From positions 434,001 through 498,000 of the forward strand of contig JAWLHU010000001.1 of NCBI GenBank assembly GCA_041690255.1: DNA of 64,000 nucleotides, written 5' to 3'. This document shows positions 16,260 through 24,424 of this stretch, piece by piece (positions within the stretch are counted from its first letter, which is position 1; every line of letters begins with the position of its first letter). The notes beneath the pieces are model-generated. The model saw nothing but the letters and a program-made list of their open reading frames with translations. It was not told the origin of the DNA and did no database searches. The translations under genes were made by a program, and so were the position numbers. The stretch comes from JAWLHU01 sp041690255. Its GTDB lineage: Bacteria > Bacillota > Sulfobacillia > Symbiobacteriales > Symbiobacteriaceae.

Positions 16260-17913
16260 CGCCTTGTTGAGGATGAGCCGGCCTGGGATCCCAGGGGCGC
16301 GGGTCCCGGGTTTGGCGTTGCCGGTCCTGTGGTCGTATATGGGCAGGTCGGTTCTGCTGCGCCCAGGTGGGGAGGCGAATGTATGTATCGCCCATGGGCC
16401 GGTAGGGGGTGACCGGGCTGAGCCAAGGTACGCCGAAGGAGTTCTTGGTCGCCTGTTGCATGGTGACCGCCAGGAAGAGCAGGGTGATGCCGAAGAGGCC
16501 GAACACCGCCCCCGCCAGCAGGTAGGCGAACCGCAGCAACCGGACGCTGTACTGCAGACTGTAGTTAGGAATGGCGAAAGAGGCGAGGGCGGTACCGGAG
16601 GTGATAATCACCAGGATCGGGCTGACCACACCCGCCTGAACGGCTGCCTGCCCGAGGATCAGTGCACCTACTATGCCGATCGTCGGGCCGATGACCGTCG
16701 GGATTCGTACACCGGCCTCCCGGATCAGTTCGAACATTAACTCCATGACTAACACCTCCATGACAACCGGAAGGGGCACCGTCTCACGGGTGCCCGAGAT
16801 TGCCAGCATGAGGGAGGTGGGGATCATCTCCTGGTGGAAGTTTGCGATTGCGACGTAGAGCCCGGGGATGAGGAGGGCCGCAAAGAAGGCCAGGACCCGG
16901 ATCAGGCGGATATAGGAGGCGTAGGGCCAGCGCAGATAGGCGTCCTCCGGGGAGTGGATGAACATGGGGATCGTGGCGGGTAGGATCAGCGCGTAGGCCG
17001 TGTTGCCAACCAGCAAGGCCACGTATCCCTCGGCGACCTGAGCGGCCACCCTGTCGGGCCGCTCGGTTGCCAGGATGTTCGGGTAGATTGAGAAGGGCCG
17101 GTCCTCAATCAACTGCTCCAGGCTACCACTGTCCGCAATGTAGTCGATGTCAATCGAGCGGAGTCGTCGCCGGGTCTCCTCCACCAACTTCGGATTGGCT
17201 ACCGACTTCAGATAGAGCATGGCGACGTCGGTCTGGGAGATACGCCCGACATGACCGCGCTCGATCATCAGGTCGGCTGTTCGGAGTCTGCGCCGAACCA
17301 GGGAGAGGTTCGTACGGATATCCTCGGTAAACCCCTCCTGGGGGCCGCGGACCGAGAGTTCAGCGGTGGGGCGGTCAACGGATCGCTTGGCCCAGCCCTT
17401 GACCTCTACAATGATCGCTTCGCTGACCCCGTCAATCAGGACGATGGCGGAGCCGGTTAGCAGGGCGTTGGTCAGCTTGGTCCGGTCGTTCTCGCTGGTG
17501 GCCTGGGTTTCCGTCAGCACCCGCTGGATCAGCGCCCTGGGGTCCCTGACCACTGTCTCCTCCATGGGGGTGTCAATGAGGGGAGTGAGGGTGGTCCGGT
17601 TCAAATGCTGCCAGTCAACCTGGTCCTCAAGGAATGCGATCAACCCCTCGATCGGAGTCTGTCCGATCAGCAGGGGACGAAGGTTGAGCCCCTGGCTGGT
17701 GGAAAGCATGAACTGCTTCTTCAGCCAGGACTCGTTCTCTGCCAGGGACTGACTGAGCGGCTCACCCCGAGTGTGAAGCGGCTCGGTAAGCGGACTCTCG
17801 GGTTCTGTGAACTGGGGGTCGGACTCCGGATGCTCCTGCCAGTCTCCCAGCGAGAAGGAGGGCGATGGTGGTGTCAGGTCGGCCACGAAGAAACGCTTCC
17901 AACCCTTCGACAT
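16231..17913 (-). CDS. gerA: GerA family spore germination protein
   Basis: A subunit of a germinant receptor in the spore inner membrane. At 560 aa it has the normal plan: a hydrophilic N-terminal domain to about residue 310, with ALLTGSAIVLIDGVSEAIIV and RRRLRTADLMIERGHVGRIS, then about five membrane helices including LMLAISGTRETVPLPVVMEV and a Pro/Arg-rich tail. Start ATG 17913 follows GGGGGGTG. It is first in gerA-gerB-gerC-D-like peptide. The host therefore forms spores, or descends from a spore former. Confidence 0.95.
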   Translation of the reverse strand: MSKGWKRFFVADLTPPSPSFSLGDWQEHPESDPQFTEPESPLTEPLHTRGEPLSQSLAENESWLKKQFMLSTSQGLNLRPLLIGQTPIEGLIAFLEDQVDWQHLNRTTLTPLIDTPMEETVVRDPRALIQRVLTETQATSENDRTKLTNALLTGSAIVLIDGVSEAIIVEVKGWAKRSVDRPTAELSVRGPQEGFTEDIRTNLSLVRRRLRTADLMIERGHVGRISQTDVAMLYLKSVANPKLVEETRRRLRSIDIDYIADSGSLEQLIEDRPFSIYPNILATERPDRVAAQVAEGYVALLVGNTAYALILPATIPMFIHSPEDAYLRWPYASYIRLIRVLAFFAALLIPGLYVAIANFHQEMIPTSLMLAISGTRETVPLPVVMEVLVMELMFELIREAGVRIPTVIGPTIGIVGALILGQAAVQAGVVSPILVIITSGTALASFAIPNYSLQYSVRLLRFAYLLAGAVFGLFGITLLFLAVTMQQATKNSFGVPWLSPVTPYRPMGDTYIRLPTWAQQNRPAHIRPQDRQRQTRDPRPWDPRPAHPQQGGDDDYPSSR

Positions 17914-17981
17914 GACGCAGCACCCCCCAAGTCTCTGAGTAAGGATGTCCAGCCTCCCGAAGAGCTATGCAGAGAATGGAA

Positions 17982-18010
17982 GCCCCCGGCTGGCAGGGCA
18001 AGCCGGGGGC
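17982..18010 (-). terminator. Intrinsic terminator after the YkvI-type gene
   Basis: GCCCCCGGCT pairs with AGCCGGGGGC around a 9-base loop; on the minus strand it is followed by TCCATTCTC. It separates the YkvI-type transcript from the gerA promoter region. Confidence 0.75.
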
Positions 18011-18017
18011 ACTCGGG

Positions 18018-19079
18018 TCACTCAGGCGAGTGGCGCAGCGGTTCCACGGTGAGGGCCAGCAGCACCAACAGGGTCGTGAAGCCGAAGGCCGGATAGAGGA
18101 GGGTGAGGAGCCGGCTGAACCCGACCCCGCTGCCCAGTAGGGCGATCACGGTCACCCCCAGTACAACCTCTCGGTAACGCAGCCCGAGCATCTCCGTCGC
18201 CCGGGTGGCGAAGCCGTATGCACAGGCGATCGCCGTGGTGTAGATCTCGGCCCAGAGGATCAGCGTATAGAACCACTGAACCGGCTGGATATGGAACCGG
18301 GCGAGGAAGAGCATGGGGATCTCCACGGCGCCGATCTGCGGCAGGTGCACGCTGACCGCCAGCTTCATGCCCGCCGCCAGCACCCCCAGCATCAGCCCGC
18401 CTGCCAGGCCGCCCAGCCAGAGGGTCGAGCGATCCTCCACCTTGGCGCCCAGCGGCCCGAGCACCGAGATCGAGAGCACGAGATTATACCCCACGTAGAG
18501 CAGGGCAGCCAGCCACCAGGCCTCGACCGGGGCCAGTGCCGGCCAGGGCAGAGCCGACCGCAGGATCGCCCCGAGCCCGTGGTGGTGCACCGACCCCATC
18601 GAAAGAAGCAGGACTGAGCCGGTCAACATGGGCACGACGACCGAGTTTGCCGCCATGATCCCCCGCATGCCCGCCAGGATCGTCAGGCTGGTCAGGACTG
18701 CCGTGACCAGCACCCCGAGCGACTTGGGCAGCCCCAACTGCTCAGCGAAGACGGCGCCGCCCCCCGCCACCATGACGGTCAATGTTGCGCCCAGGAAAAG
18801 CGTCACCAAAATGTCCATCATACGTCCAATAAAGGGACCACATAGATGATGCAGGATCTCCCTGTGGGTTCGTGCCCTCAGCCGGTGCCCCAGATCCATA
18901 ATGATGACGCCCAGGGCGCAGAAGAGGAGCGTGGCGACCGCCACCCCGACCAGGCCCAGCCGGCCGTAAGCGGCGAAGAAGCGGAGCGTCTCCTGCCCCG
19001 AGGCAAACCCCGCCCCGACCACGGTACCCACGTATGTCGCCGCAACTCGGAAGACCTGCCAGAAGCGGCTCCTTGGCAA
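18018..19079 (-). CDS. YkvI-type membrane transporter
   Basis: A 353-aa protein with about ten membrane helices of the LeuT/APC fold. The first helix, AATYVGTVVGAGFASGQETLRFFAAYG, has the unwound GxGxxSGQE-type segment typical of the YkvI family of uncharacterised transporters. Ions and substrate are unknown. It is monocistronic and divergent from the molybdenum cofactor operon; a link to molybdate or cofactor precursors is possible but unsupported. Confidence 0.85.
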   Translation of the reverse strand: MPRSRFWQVFRVAATYVGTVVGAGFASGQETLRFFAAYGRLGLVGVAVATLLFCALGVIIMDLGHRLRARTHREILHHLCGPFIGRMMDILVTLFLGATLTVMVAGGGAVFAEQLGLPKSLGVLVTAVLTSLTILAGMRGIMAANSVVVPMLTGSVLLLSMGSVHHHGLGAILRSALPWPALAPVEAWWLAALLYVGYNLVLSISVLGPLGAKVEDRSTLWLGGLAGGLMLGVLAAGMKLAVSVHLPQIGAVEIPMLFLARFHIQPVQWFYTLILWAEIYTTAIACAYGFATRATEMLGLRYREVVLGVTVIALLGSGVGFSRLLTLLYPAFGFTTLLVLLALTVEPLRHSPE

Positions 19080-19151
19080 ATCGGACCACTCCTCTACCCC
19101 ACTAGTCGCCAGATTCCCTTAGTTCCTATGTATCAATCCGCCGTGGTTTGC

Positions 19152-19181
19152 TTGCGTCGTGGATTCGGGTAAACGTATAAT
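19152..19181 (+). promoter_or_regulatory. Promoter of the molybdenum cofactor operon
   Basis: TTGCGT at 19152-19157 and TATAAT at 19176-19181, 18-base spacing. Transcription would start near 19188, leaving a leader of about 280 bases before the moeA start. Confidence 0.7.
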
Positions 19182-19187
19182 AAGGAC

Positions 19188-19362
19188 TAAGCAACTTCAT
19201 CGGATCGTCCCGAGTCGTGTGGCCTAAGGCGTTGTCTATGGCCATCCGACCGGCCCTGGCGGCAGAGTCGCCGTCGGGCAAGGGTCATCTCGGAAACGGG
19301 AGGGCCTCCCAGTTGGAAAGGGGCGGAGCACTTGGCAGGATCGGAACTGCCGGGTCTGTTCT
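19188..19362 (+). ncRNA. Structured leader, candidate molybdenum cofactor riboswitch
   Basis: Non-coding leader between the promoter and a terminator, ahead of moeA-moeA-moaA-moaC. Visible pairings include GGCG...CGCC (19259-19274), GGGAGG-G-CCTCCC (about 19300-19312) and GGCAG-GATCGGAA-CTGCC (19334-19351). This layout, aptamer-like leader plus intrinsic terminator plus cofactor genes, is that of a transcription-controlling riboswitch. The Moco motif (RF01055) controls such genes in other bacteria; I cannot confirm the consensus by eye. Confidence 0.5.
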
Positions 19363-19396
19363 GCTATCTTCCACGTGGAAGGTAGCCATTTTTGTT
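19363..19396 (+). terminator. Attenuator terminator in the moeA leader
   Basis: GCTATCTTCCA pairs with TGGAAGGTAGC (one T-G wobble), followed by CATTTTTGTT. It lies inside the leader, 73 bases before moeA, so it would stop transcription before the operon unless an alternative fold forms. Confidence 0.8.
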
Positions 19397-19468
19397 GTCG
19401 GGGTCCTTGCGTGCGTGCGGTACGCGGAGGGGGCTCCGCGCCCCTGTACTTGAAGGGAGGATGTCGTC

Positions 19469-20704
19469 ATGGAGTTTTTTGAACTCAAACCCGTAGAAGA
19501 GGCTCGCTCGCTCCTCCTGACGGCGGCCAAAGGGCTGCCGGTCCAGGCCGAAGTGGTCCCGCTGGACCGGGCGCTCGGTCGGGTCGTAGCGGAAGCGATC
19601 CACGCATCGACCGACCTGCCGCCGTTTAGCCGCTCCAGCGTTGATGGCTTCGCCGTACGGGCCTCGGACACATTCGGCGCCTCGGAAGGGCTCCCCGCCT
19701 ACCTGATGGTGACCGGCGAGATCTTCATGGGCAAGGCGCCCACGATCCCGCTTGGCCCTGGTGAGGCGCAGAAGATCGCCACCGGCGGCGCCCTGCCCGA
19801 CGGGGCCGATGCCGTGGTGATGATCGAACATACCGAATCCATGACCGATGATGAGATCGGCGCCGTCCGCCCGGCCTCCCCCGGCGAGAACGTCATGTAC
19901 CGGGGCGAGGACTGCAGGGCCGGCGAGGTGCTCATGCCGGCCGGCCAGGTGATCCGGGCGCAGGAGCTGGCGATCCTCTCCCACGCCGGCGTCACGGAGG
20001 TGAGCGTGATCCGCCAGCCCCGGGTCGCCATTATCTCCACCGGCGATGAGCTGGTCCCCGCCAGCCAGGAGCCCGGCCCCGGCCAGATCCGGGAGTCGAA
20101 CGGGGCAGCGATGACCGCCCTCGTCCGGCGGGACGGTGGCCTCCCCACCTACCTCGGCCTGGCCGCCGATAAGGAGCAGGAGATCTCCGCCCTGCTGAAC
20201 AAGGGCATGGAGTACGATATGATCCTCGTCTCAGGGGGCTCCAGCGTGGGCACACGGGACATGACATCGATCCTGATCGACAGGCTGGGGAAGCCGGGGA
20301 CCCTCGTCCACGGCGTCAAGCTGAAGCCAGGAAAGCCGACGATCCTGGCCATGGCCGGCAACACGCCGGTGGTGGGCCTCCCCGGTCACCCGGTCTCAGC
20401 GCAGGTGGTCTACGGCCTCTTCGTCCAGCCCCTCCTGCGGCAGATGCAGGGGCTCCCGGCGGAGCCGGAGTTCGAGCCGAAGGTGCGGGCGAAGCTGACC
20501 AAGAACGTCGCCTCGGCCACCGGTCGGACCGACGCCGTACGGGTCCGGCTCTTCCGGCAGGATGGCGAGGTCTGGGCCGAGCCGGTCCACGGCAAGTCCG
20601 GCCTGATCTCGACACTGGTCAAGGCCGACGGACTGCTGATCATTCCATCGGCACGGGAAGGGATCCTGGCCGGACAAGAGGTGGAGGTGGAGCTACTCGT
20701 ATGA
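19469..20704 (+). CDS. moeA: Molybdopterin molybdenumtransferase MoeA
   Basis: A 411-aa MoeA that inserts molybdate into adenylylated molybdopterin to make molybdenum cofactor. Start ATG 19469 follows AAGGGAGG. Family blocks are PPFSRSSVDGFAVRASDT near 51-68, KIATGGALPDGADAVVMIEHT near 107-127, the MogA-like domain IISTGDELV and VSGGSSVGTRD, and PVVGLPGHPVSAQVVY before the C-terminal domain. The full set of four domains is present. It overlaps the second moeA gene by ATGA. Confidence 0.95.
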   Translation: MEFFELKPVEEARSLLLTAAKGLPVQAEVVPLDRALGRVVAEAIHASTDLPPFSRSSVDGFAVRASDTFGASEGLPAYLMVTGEIFMGKAPTIPLGPGEAQKIATGGALPDGADAVVMIEHTESMTDDEIGAVRPASPGENVMYRGEDCRAGEVLMPAGQVIRAQELAILSHAGVTEVSVIRQPRVAIISTGDELVPASQEPGPGQIRESNGAAMTALVRRDGGLPTYLGLAADKEQEISALLNKGMEYDMILVSGGSSVGTRDMTSILIDRLGKPGTLVHGVKLKPGKPTILAMAGNTPVVGLPGHPVSAQVVYGLFVQPLLRQMQGLPAEPEFEPKVRAKLTKNVASATGRTDAVRVRLFRQDGEVWAEPVHGKSGLISTLVKADGLLIIPSAREGILAGQEVEVELLV

Positions 20705-22629
20705 GCCAGCGCAAGATCTATCTCGACTCCATCGCACCGGATGAGGCCCTGCAACGCCTCCTGACCGCGCTTGACGCCTCCGGGTGGGGTCCCAAGACCG
20801 AGACGATTCCGGTTGATGATTCCCTGGGCCGCATTACCGCCAGACCGGTGGCCTGCCGGATCTCCGCACCGCACTACAACGCATCGGCGGTCGATGGTGT
20901 GGCCGTAAAGGCCGGCGATACCTTCGGGGCCAACGAGACCAACCCGCTCACCCTGACCTTCGGCGAGCAGGCCTTCTGGGTCGATACCGGCGATCCCGTC
21001 CCGCCGGGGTGCGACGCCGTGATCATGGTGGAGCATGTGAACCTGATCGATGAGAACTACAAGGCCGGCGCTCGCTGCGAGATCCTCTCCCCGGTCGCTC
21101 CCTGGCAGGATGTGCGCCCGATCGGCGAGGACCTGGTCGCTACCGAGATCCTGTTGCCCGAGGGGCATACGATCCGGCCCCAGGACATGGGTGCGCTGCT
21201 CGCGTCCGGCGTCATGGAGGTCGATGTGATCCGCAAGCCGGTCGTCACCTTCATCCCCACGGGTACGGAGATCGTGGAACCGAAGCCCGATCCGCAGTCC
21301 GGGGAGATCATCGAGTTCAACTCCCGGGTCGTCCTCGGGGCGGTGACCGAGTGGGGCGGCAAGCCGGTGCGCCATCCGATTCTGAAGGATGACTACGACC
21401 TGATCAAGTCATCGGTCCAGGCGGCGGTTGCATCATCCGACATTGTGATCGTCAACGCCGGTTCATCCGCCGGTAGTGAGGATTTCACCGTCCACGTCCT
21501 GGGTGAGCTGGGCACGGTCCTGGCCCACGGCGTGGCGATCAAGCCTGGCAAGCCGGTCATGATGGGCCTGATCGACGGCAAGCCCTTTGTGGGTCTGCCG
21601 GGCTACCCGGTCTCGACCTGGCTGACCGCCGATCTCTTCGTGAAGCCGCTGGTCTATCGGGCGCTGGGTCGACCGGTGCCGAGGCGGCCGACCGTCCAGG
21701 CGACCCTCGCACGGCGGCTCACATCGCCCATGGGTGTGGAGGATTATGTGCGGGTGAAGCTGGGCCGGGTGGGCGAGAAGCTGGTGGCCACTCCCATGGG
21801 GAAGGGCGCCGGGGTGATCTCCAGCCTGGTCCGTGCCGATGGGCTCCTGGTCGTCCCTGCGGGGCGTGAGGGGACCGGCGAGGGGCAGACGGTGGATGTG
21901 GAACTGTTCCGTCCGATGGAGGAGATCCAGGAGACGGTGGTGGTGACCGGCTCGCATGATACATCGCTCGATCTGATGGGCTCCTTCCTGCGGCGCAGGG
22001 GGACGGGCTTCTACCTCTCCAGCGCCCACGTCGGCTCGCAGGGCGGGCTGATGGCCCTGAAGCGGGGCGAGGCGCACATGGCGGGGGTTCACCTGCTGGA
22101 TGAGGCGTCGGGCGAGTATAACATCAGCTATGTGAAGCGGTACCTGGGGCGCCCGGCGCTGCTGGTGCTGCTGGCCCGGCGAGAGCAGGGGTTTATCGTC
22201 CCGAAGGGCAATCCCAAGGGGATCAAGGGCTTTGAGGACCTGGCCCGGGCGGATGTGAGCTATATCAACCGGCAGCGGGGGGCGGGGACCCGGCTCCTGC
22301 TGGACTACCACCTGAAGCAGGCGGGCATCGACCCTCGCCAGGTGCAGGGATATGGCCGGGAGCACTTCACGCATCTGAATGTGGCTGCCGCCGTCAAATC
22401 GGGGGATGCGGACACGGGGCTGGGGATCCTCTCCGCCGCCAAGGCGATGGACCTGGACTTCGTACCGGTCACCTGGGAGGAGTACGAGCTTTGCATTCCG
22501 GCTGAGCTGGAGCATGAGCCGGGGGTGCAGGCGGTCCTGGAGATGGTCCGCTCGCCGGAGTTCCAGCAGGCGGTGGAGGGGCTCGGCGGGTATGACTGCA
22601 GCGAGGCTGGGCGGGTGCGCTCGGCTTAG
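20701..22629 (+). CDS. moeA: MoeA fused to a periplasmic-binding-protein-like domain
   Basis: A 642-aa fusion. Residues 1-405 are a complete MoeA (SAPHYNASAVDGVAVKAGDT, VNAGSSAGSEDF, PFVGLPGYPVSTW). Residues about 415-640 form a LysR-substrate/PBP-like domain (VVVTGSHDTSLDLMGSFLRR, YGREHFTHLNVAAAVKSGDADTGLGI). In known proteins this C-terminal domain resembles molybdate/tungstate-binding modules and is presumed to handle the oxyanion or cofactor. A second MoeA often goes with tungsten or a different cofactor form (inference). The last codons and stop lie within the tandem repeat that starts at 22621. Confidence 0.92.
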   Translation: MSQRKIYLDSIAPDEALQRLLTALDASGWGPKTETIPVDDSLGRITARPVACRISAPHYNASAVDGVAVKAGDTFGANETNPLTLTFGEQAFWVDTGDPVPPGCDAVIMVEHVNLIDENYKAGARCEILSPVAPWQDVRPIGEDLVATEILLPEGHTIRPQDMGALLASGVMEVDVIRKPVVTFIPTGTEIVEPKPDPQSGEIIEFNSRVVLGAVTEWGGKPVRHPILKDDYDLIKSSVQAAVASSDIVIVNAGSSAGSEDFTVHVLGELGTVLAHGVAIKPGKPVMMGLIDGKPFVGLPGYPVSTWLTADLFVKPLVYRALGRPVPRRPTVQATLARRLTSPMGVEDYVRVKLGRVGEKLVATPMGKGAGVISSLVRADGLLVVPAGREGTGEGQTVDVELFRPMEEIQETVVVTGSHDTSLDLMGSFLRRRGTGFYLSSAHVGSQGGLMALKRGEAHMAGVHLLDEASGEYNISYVKRYLGRPALLVLLARREQGFIVPKGNPKGIKGFEDLARADVSYINRQRGAGTRLLLDYHLKQAGIDPRQVQGYGREHFTHLNVAAAVKSGDADTGLGILSAAKAMDLDFVPVTWEEYELCIPAELEHEPGVQAVLEMVRSPEFQQAVEGLGGYDCSEAGRVRSA

Positions 22630-22710
22630 GGTTCCACCCGGCGGGGGTGCTCGGCTTCGGGTTCCACCCGGCGGGGGTGTTCGGCTTCGGGTTCCACCCG
22701 GCGGCCCGCT
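22621..22710. repeat. 30-bp tandem repeat, left arm of a large inverted repeat
   Basis: Three units in exact 30-bp register (22621-22650, 22651-22680, 22681-22710). The core is TCGGCTTCGGGTTCCACCCG. The first unit contains the moeA stop codon TAG at 22627. Its reverse complement, with CGCCGGGTGGAACCCGAAGC, closely matches the 32-bp units at 23276-23388. Confidence 0.85.
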
Positions 22711-22715
22711 AGTCG

Positions 22716-22834
22716 TTAAGGGGCAGTACGGCCCCGTGAAGGGACCAGAATCGGAACCGCTGCTTCTGTACGAGCTTAGGCTACGCACCGCCGATTCTGG
22801 TCTCGAACGTTGGGTAACGGCCTACTGCCCCTAA
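22716..22834. repeat. 119-bp hairpin element A
   Basis: Outer arms GGGGCAGTA/TACTGCCCC (22720-22728 with 22823-22831) and inner arms CCAGAATCGG/CCGATTCTGG (22745-22754 with 22791-22800) are perfectly paired. The internal loop sides are 16 and 22 bases and the terminal segment is 36 bases. A related element in reverse orientation is at 23151-23267. Part of a gene-free stretch from 22630 to 23419. Confidence 0.85.
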
Positions 22835-22963
22835 ACTCCGGCACGAACGCCGCCTACAGTGGAGCCCGAGCCTCGCTTAGTGCGGTGAACCCGAGCGTTG
22901 CCGGTGGGGTGGGTGGTTGTCGGTGGTGAGAATCCCGCAAGCGCCCGTCGGACGTGGCTTGCG

Positions 22964-23029
22964 CAACCCGCTCGCAACCTGCTCGTAACCCGTTCGCAAC
23001 CCGCTCGCAACCCTCGCCCAACCCGACCG
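22964..23029. repeat. Six-unit 11-bp tandem repeat
   Basis: Units of CAACCCGCTCG-type sequence at 22964, 22975, 22986, 22997, 23008 and 23019; the fifth and sixth are degenerate. It sits in the centre of the 770-bp inverted structure. No coding potential other than a shadow frame was seen in the centre (22835-23150). Confidence 0.75.
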
Positions 23030-23150
23030 TGGCCCGACCGCAAAGCGAGAGAGGCCCGCTGGGCGAGTGCTTCGGCCATCCCGCTGTCCCGCTCCCATGC
23101 AAGCCGTGAGGGAGGCCCGGGCTTCGCCGTAGGCGGCGTCGTGCCGGAGC

Positions 23151-23267
23151 CTAGGGGCACTAGGCCCCTGCCGGACTCTTGCAGCCATAATCGGGGGTGC
23201 GTCGCCCAAGCCCCTACCCGAACAGCGGTTCCGATTATGGCCCAAAACGGGCCGTAGTGCCCCTTGG
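23151..23267. repeat. Hairpin element B, inverted relative of element A
   Basis: Arms GGGGCACTA/TAGTGCCCC (23154-23162 with 23255-23263) and CCATAATCGG/CCGATTATGG (23185-23194 with 23231-23240). Reverse-complemented, it aligns along its whole length with element A, including the asymmetric segment AATCGGAACCGCTG. Terminal segments are both 36 bases. Two base pairs differ between A and B by changes on both sides. Confidence 0.85.
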
Positions 23268-23275
23268 CGACAAGC

Positions 23276-23388
23276 GGGCCGCCGGGCGAAACCCGAGGCC
23301 GAGTGAAGGGCCGCCGGGCGAAACCCGAGGCCGAGTGAAGACCCGCCGGGCGAAACCCGAGGCCGAGCGAAGACCCGAGGCCGAGCAA
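23276..23388. repeat. 32-bp tandem repeat, right arm of the large inverted repeat
   Basis: Units at 23276-23307, 23308-23339 and 23340-23371, plus a partial unit to 23388. The core is CCGCCGGGCGAAACCCGAGG. It is the inverted counterpart of the array at 22621-22710 and ends 31 bases before moaA. Confidence 0.85.
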
Positions 23389-23419
23389 GGCCAGTACATC
23401 CAAAGGAGAGATCGACTAG

Positions 23420-24409
23420 ATGATCGACCAGTGGGGGCGTAAGATCAACTACATGCGGGTCTCGGTCACCGACCGCTGCAACTTCCGCTGCGTCTACTGC
23501 ATGCCGTTGCAGGGCGTTCAGCTCCGGCCCCGTGATGAATACCTCTCCTACGAGGAACTCCTAAAGGTAATCAAGGCCGGCGTCGGACTTGGCATTGACC
23601 GCATCCGCATTACCGGCGGCGAGCCGCTGGTCCGCAAGGACCTGCCCTGGTTCATCAGCCAGTTGAAGCCCATGGGGATCACCGATGTCTCCCTCTCCAC
23701 GAACGGCCTCCTCTTCGCCCCCATGGCGAAGGAGCTGAAGGAGGCGGGGCTCGACCGGATCAACGTCTCCCTCGATACGCTCAAGCCCGACCGCTTCGAG
23801 AAGATCGCCCGCCTCTACGGCGACCCCGGCCCCGTCCTGGAGGCCGTCGATGCCGCCCTGGAGCTGGGCATGGAGCCGGTCAAGCTGAACATGGTCGTCA
23901 TCCGCGGCTGGAATGAGGATGAGGTCGTCGACATGGCCCGCCTCACCATCGACAAGCCGATCCATGTCCGGTATATCGAGGTGATGCCCTTCAGCGAAGC
24001 CTACGAGTTCACCTGGGATAACCTCGTCCCCGCCGCCGAGATGCGGGAGATGATCATGAACGAGTTCGAGGACCTGGAGCCCGTCCGCGAGGGGATCAAG
24101 GGGAACGGGCCGGCCAAGTACTGGCGCATTCCCGGGGCGAAGGGGACCGTCGGCTTTATCTCCGCCGTGACCGAGTGCTTCTGCGGCGACTGCAACCGGA
24201 TCCGCCTCTCCGCTGACGGCAAGATCAACCCCTGCCTGGGCCACGTCCACGAGGTCGACCTGAAGCCCATCATCCGCAATCCCGAAGCGACCATGGAGCA
24301 ACTCTCCGCCCTCATGGCCGATGCGATCCTGAAGAAGCCCCGGGAGCACAACTTCGACGATAAGGACTCCGACTTTACCCTCCGTGTCATGCATGGCATC
24401 GGTGGCTAA
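23420..24409 (+). CDS. moaA: GTP 3',8-cyclase MoaA
   Basis: A 329-aa radical SAM enzyme that, with MoaC, converts GTP to cyclic pyranopterin monophosphate, the first step of molybdenum cofactor synthesis. The N-terminal cluster is Cys20, Cys24, Cys27 in DRCNFRCVYC. The second cluster uses ECFCGDC (253-258) and a Cys near 272. It ends in the conserved Gly-Gly. Start ATG 23420 follows AAAGGAGAG. The gene lies after the 770-bp repeat block but in the same direction as the moeA genes, and moaC follows after 15 bases. Confidence 0.97.
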   Translation: MIDQWGRKINYMRVSVTDRCNFRCVYCMPLQGVQLRPRDEYLSYEELLKVIKAGVGLGIDRIRITGGEPLVRKDLPWFISQLKPMGITDVSLSTNGLLFAPMAKELKEAGLDRINVSLDTLKPDRFEKIARLYGDPGPVLEAVDAALELGMEPVKLNMVVIRGWNEDEVVDMARLTIDKPIHVRYIEVMPFSEAYEFTWDNLVPAAEMREMIMNEFEDLEPVREGIKGNGPAKYWRIPGAKGTVGFISAVTECFCGDCNRIRLSADGKINPCLGHVHEVDLKPIIRNPEATMEQLSALMADAILKKPREHNFDDKDSDFTLRVMHGIGG

Positions 24410-24424
24410 CCGGGAGGAAGCAAC

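Noticed and set aside
22621..23388. CRISPR array
   Set aside because: Repeats are directly abutting with no unique spacers of constant size, and there are no cas genes.
22831..23403. Minus-strand open frame of 190 codons through the inverted repeat block
   Set aside because: It runs through both hairpin arms and tandem arrays, has no SD, and its sequence is only the translation of repeats.
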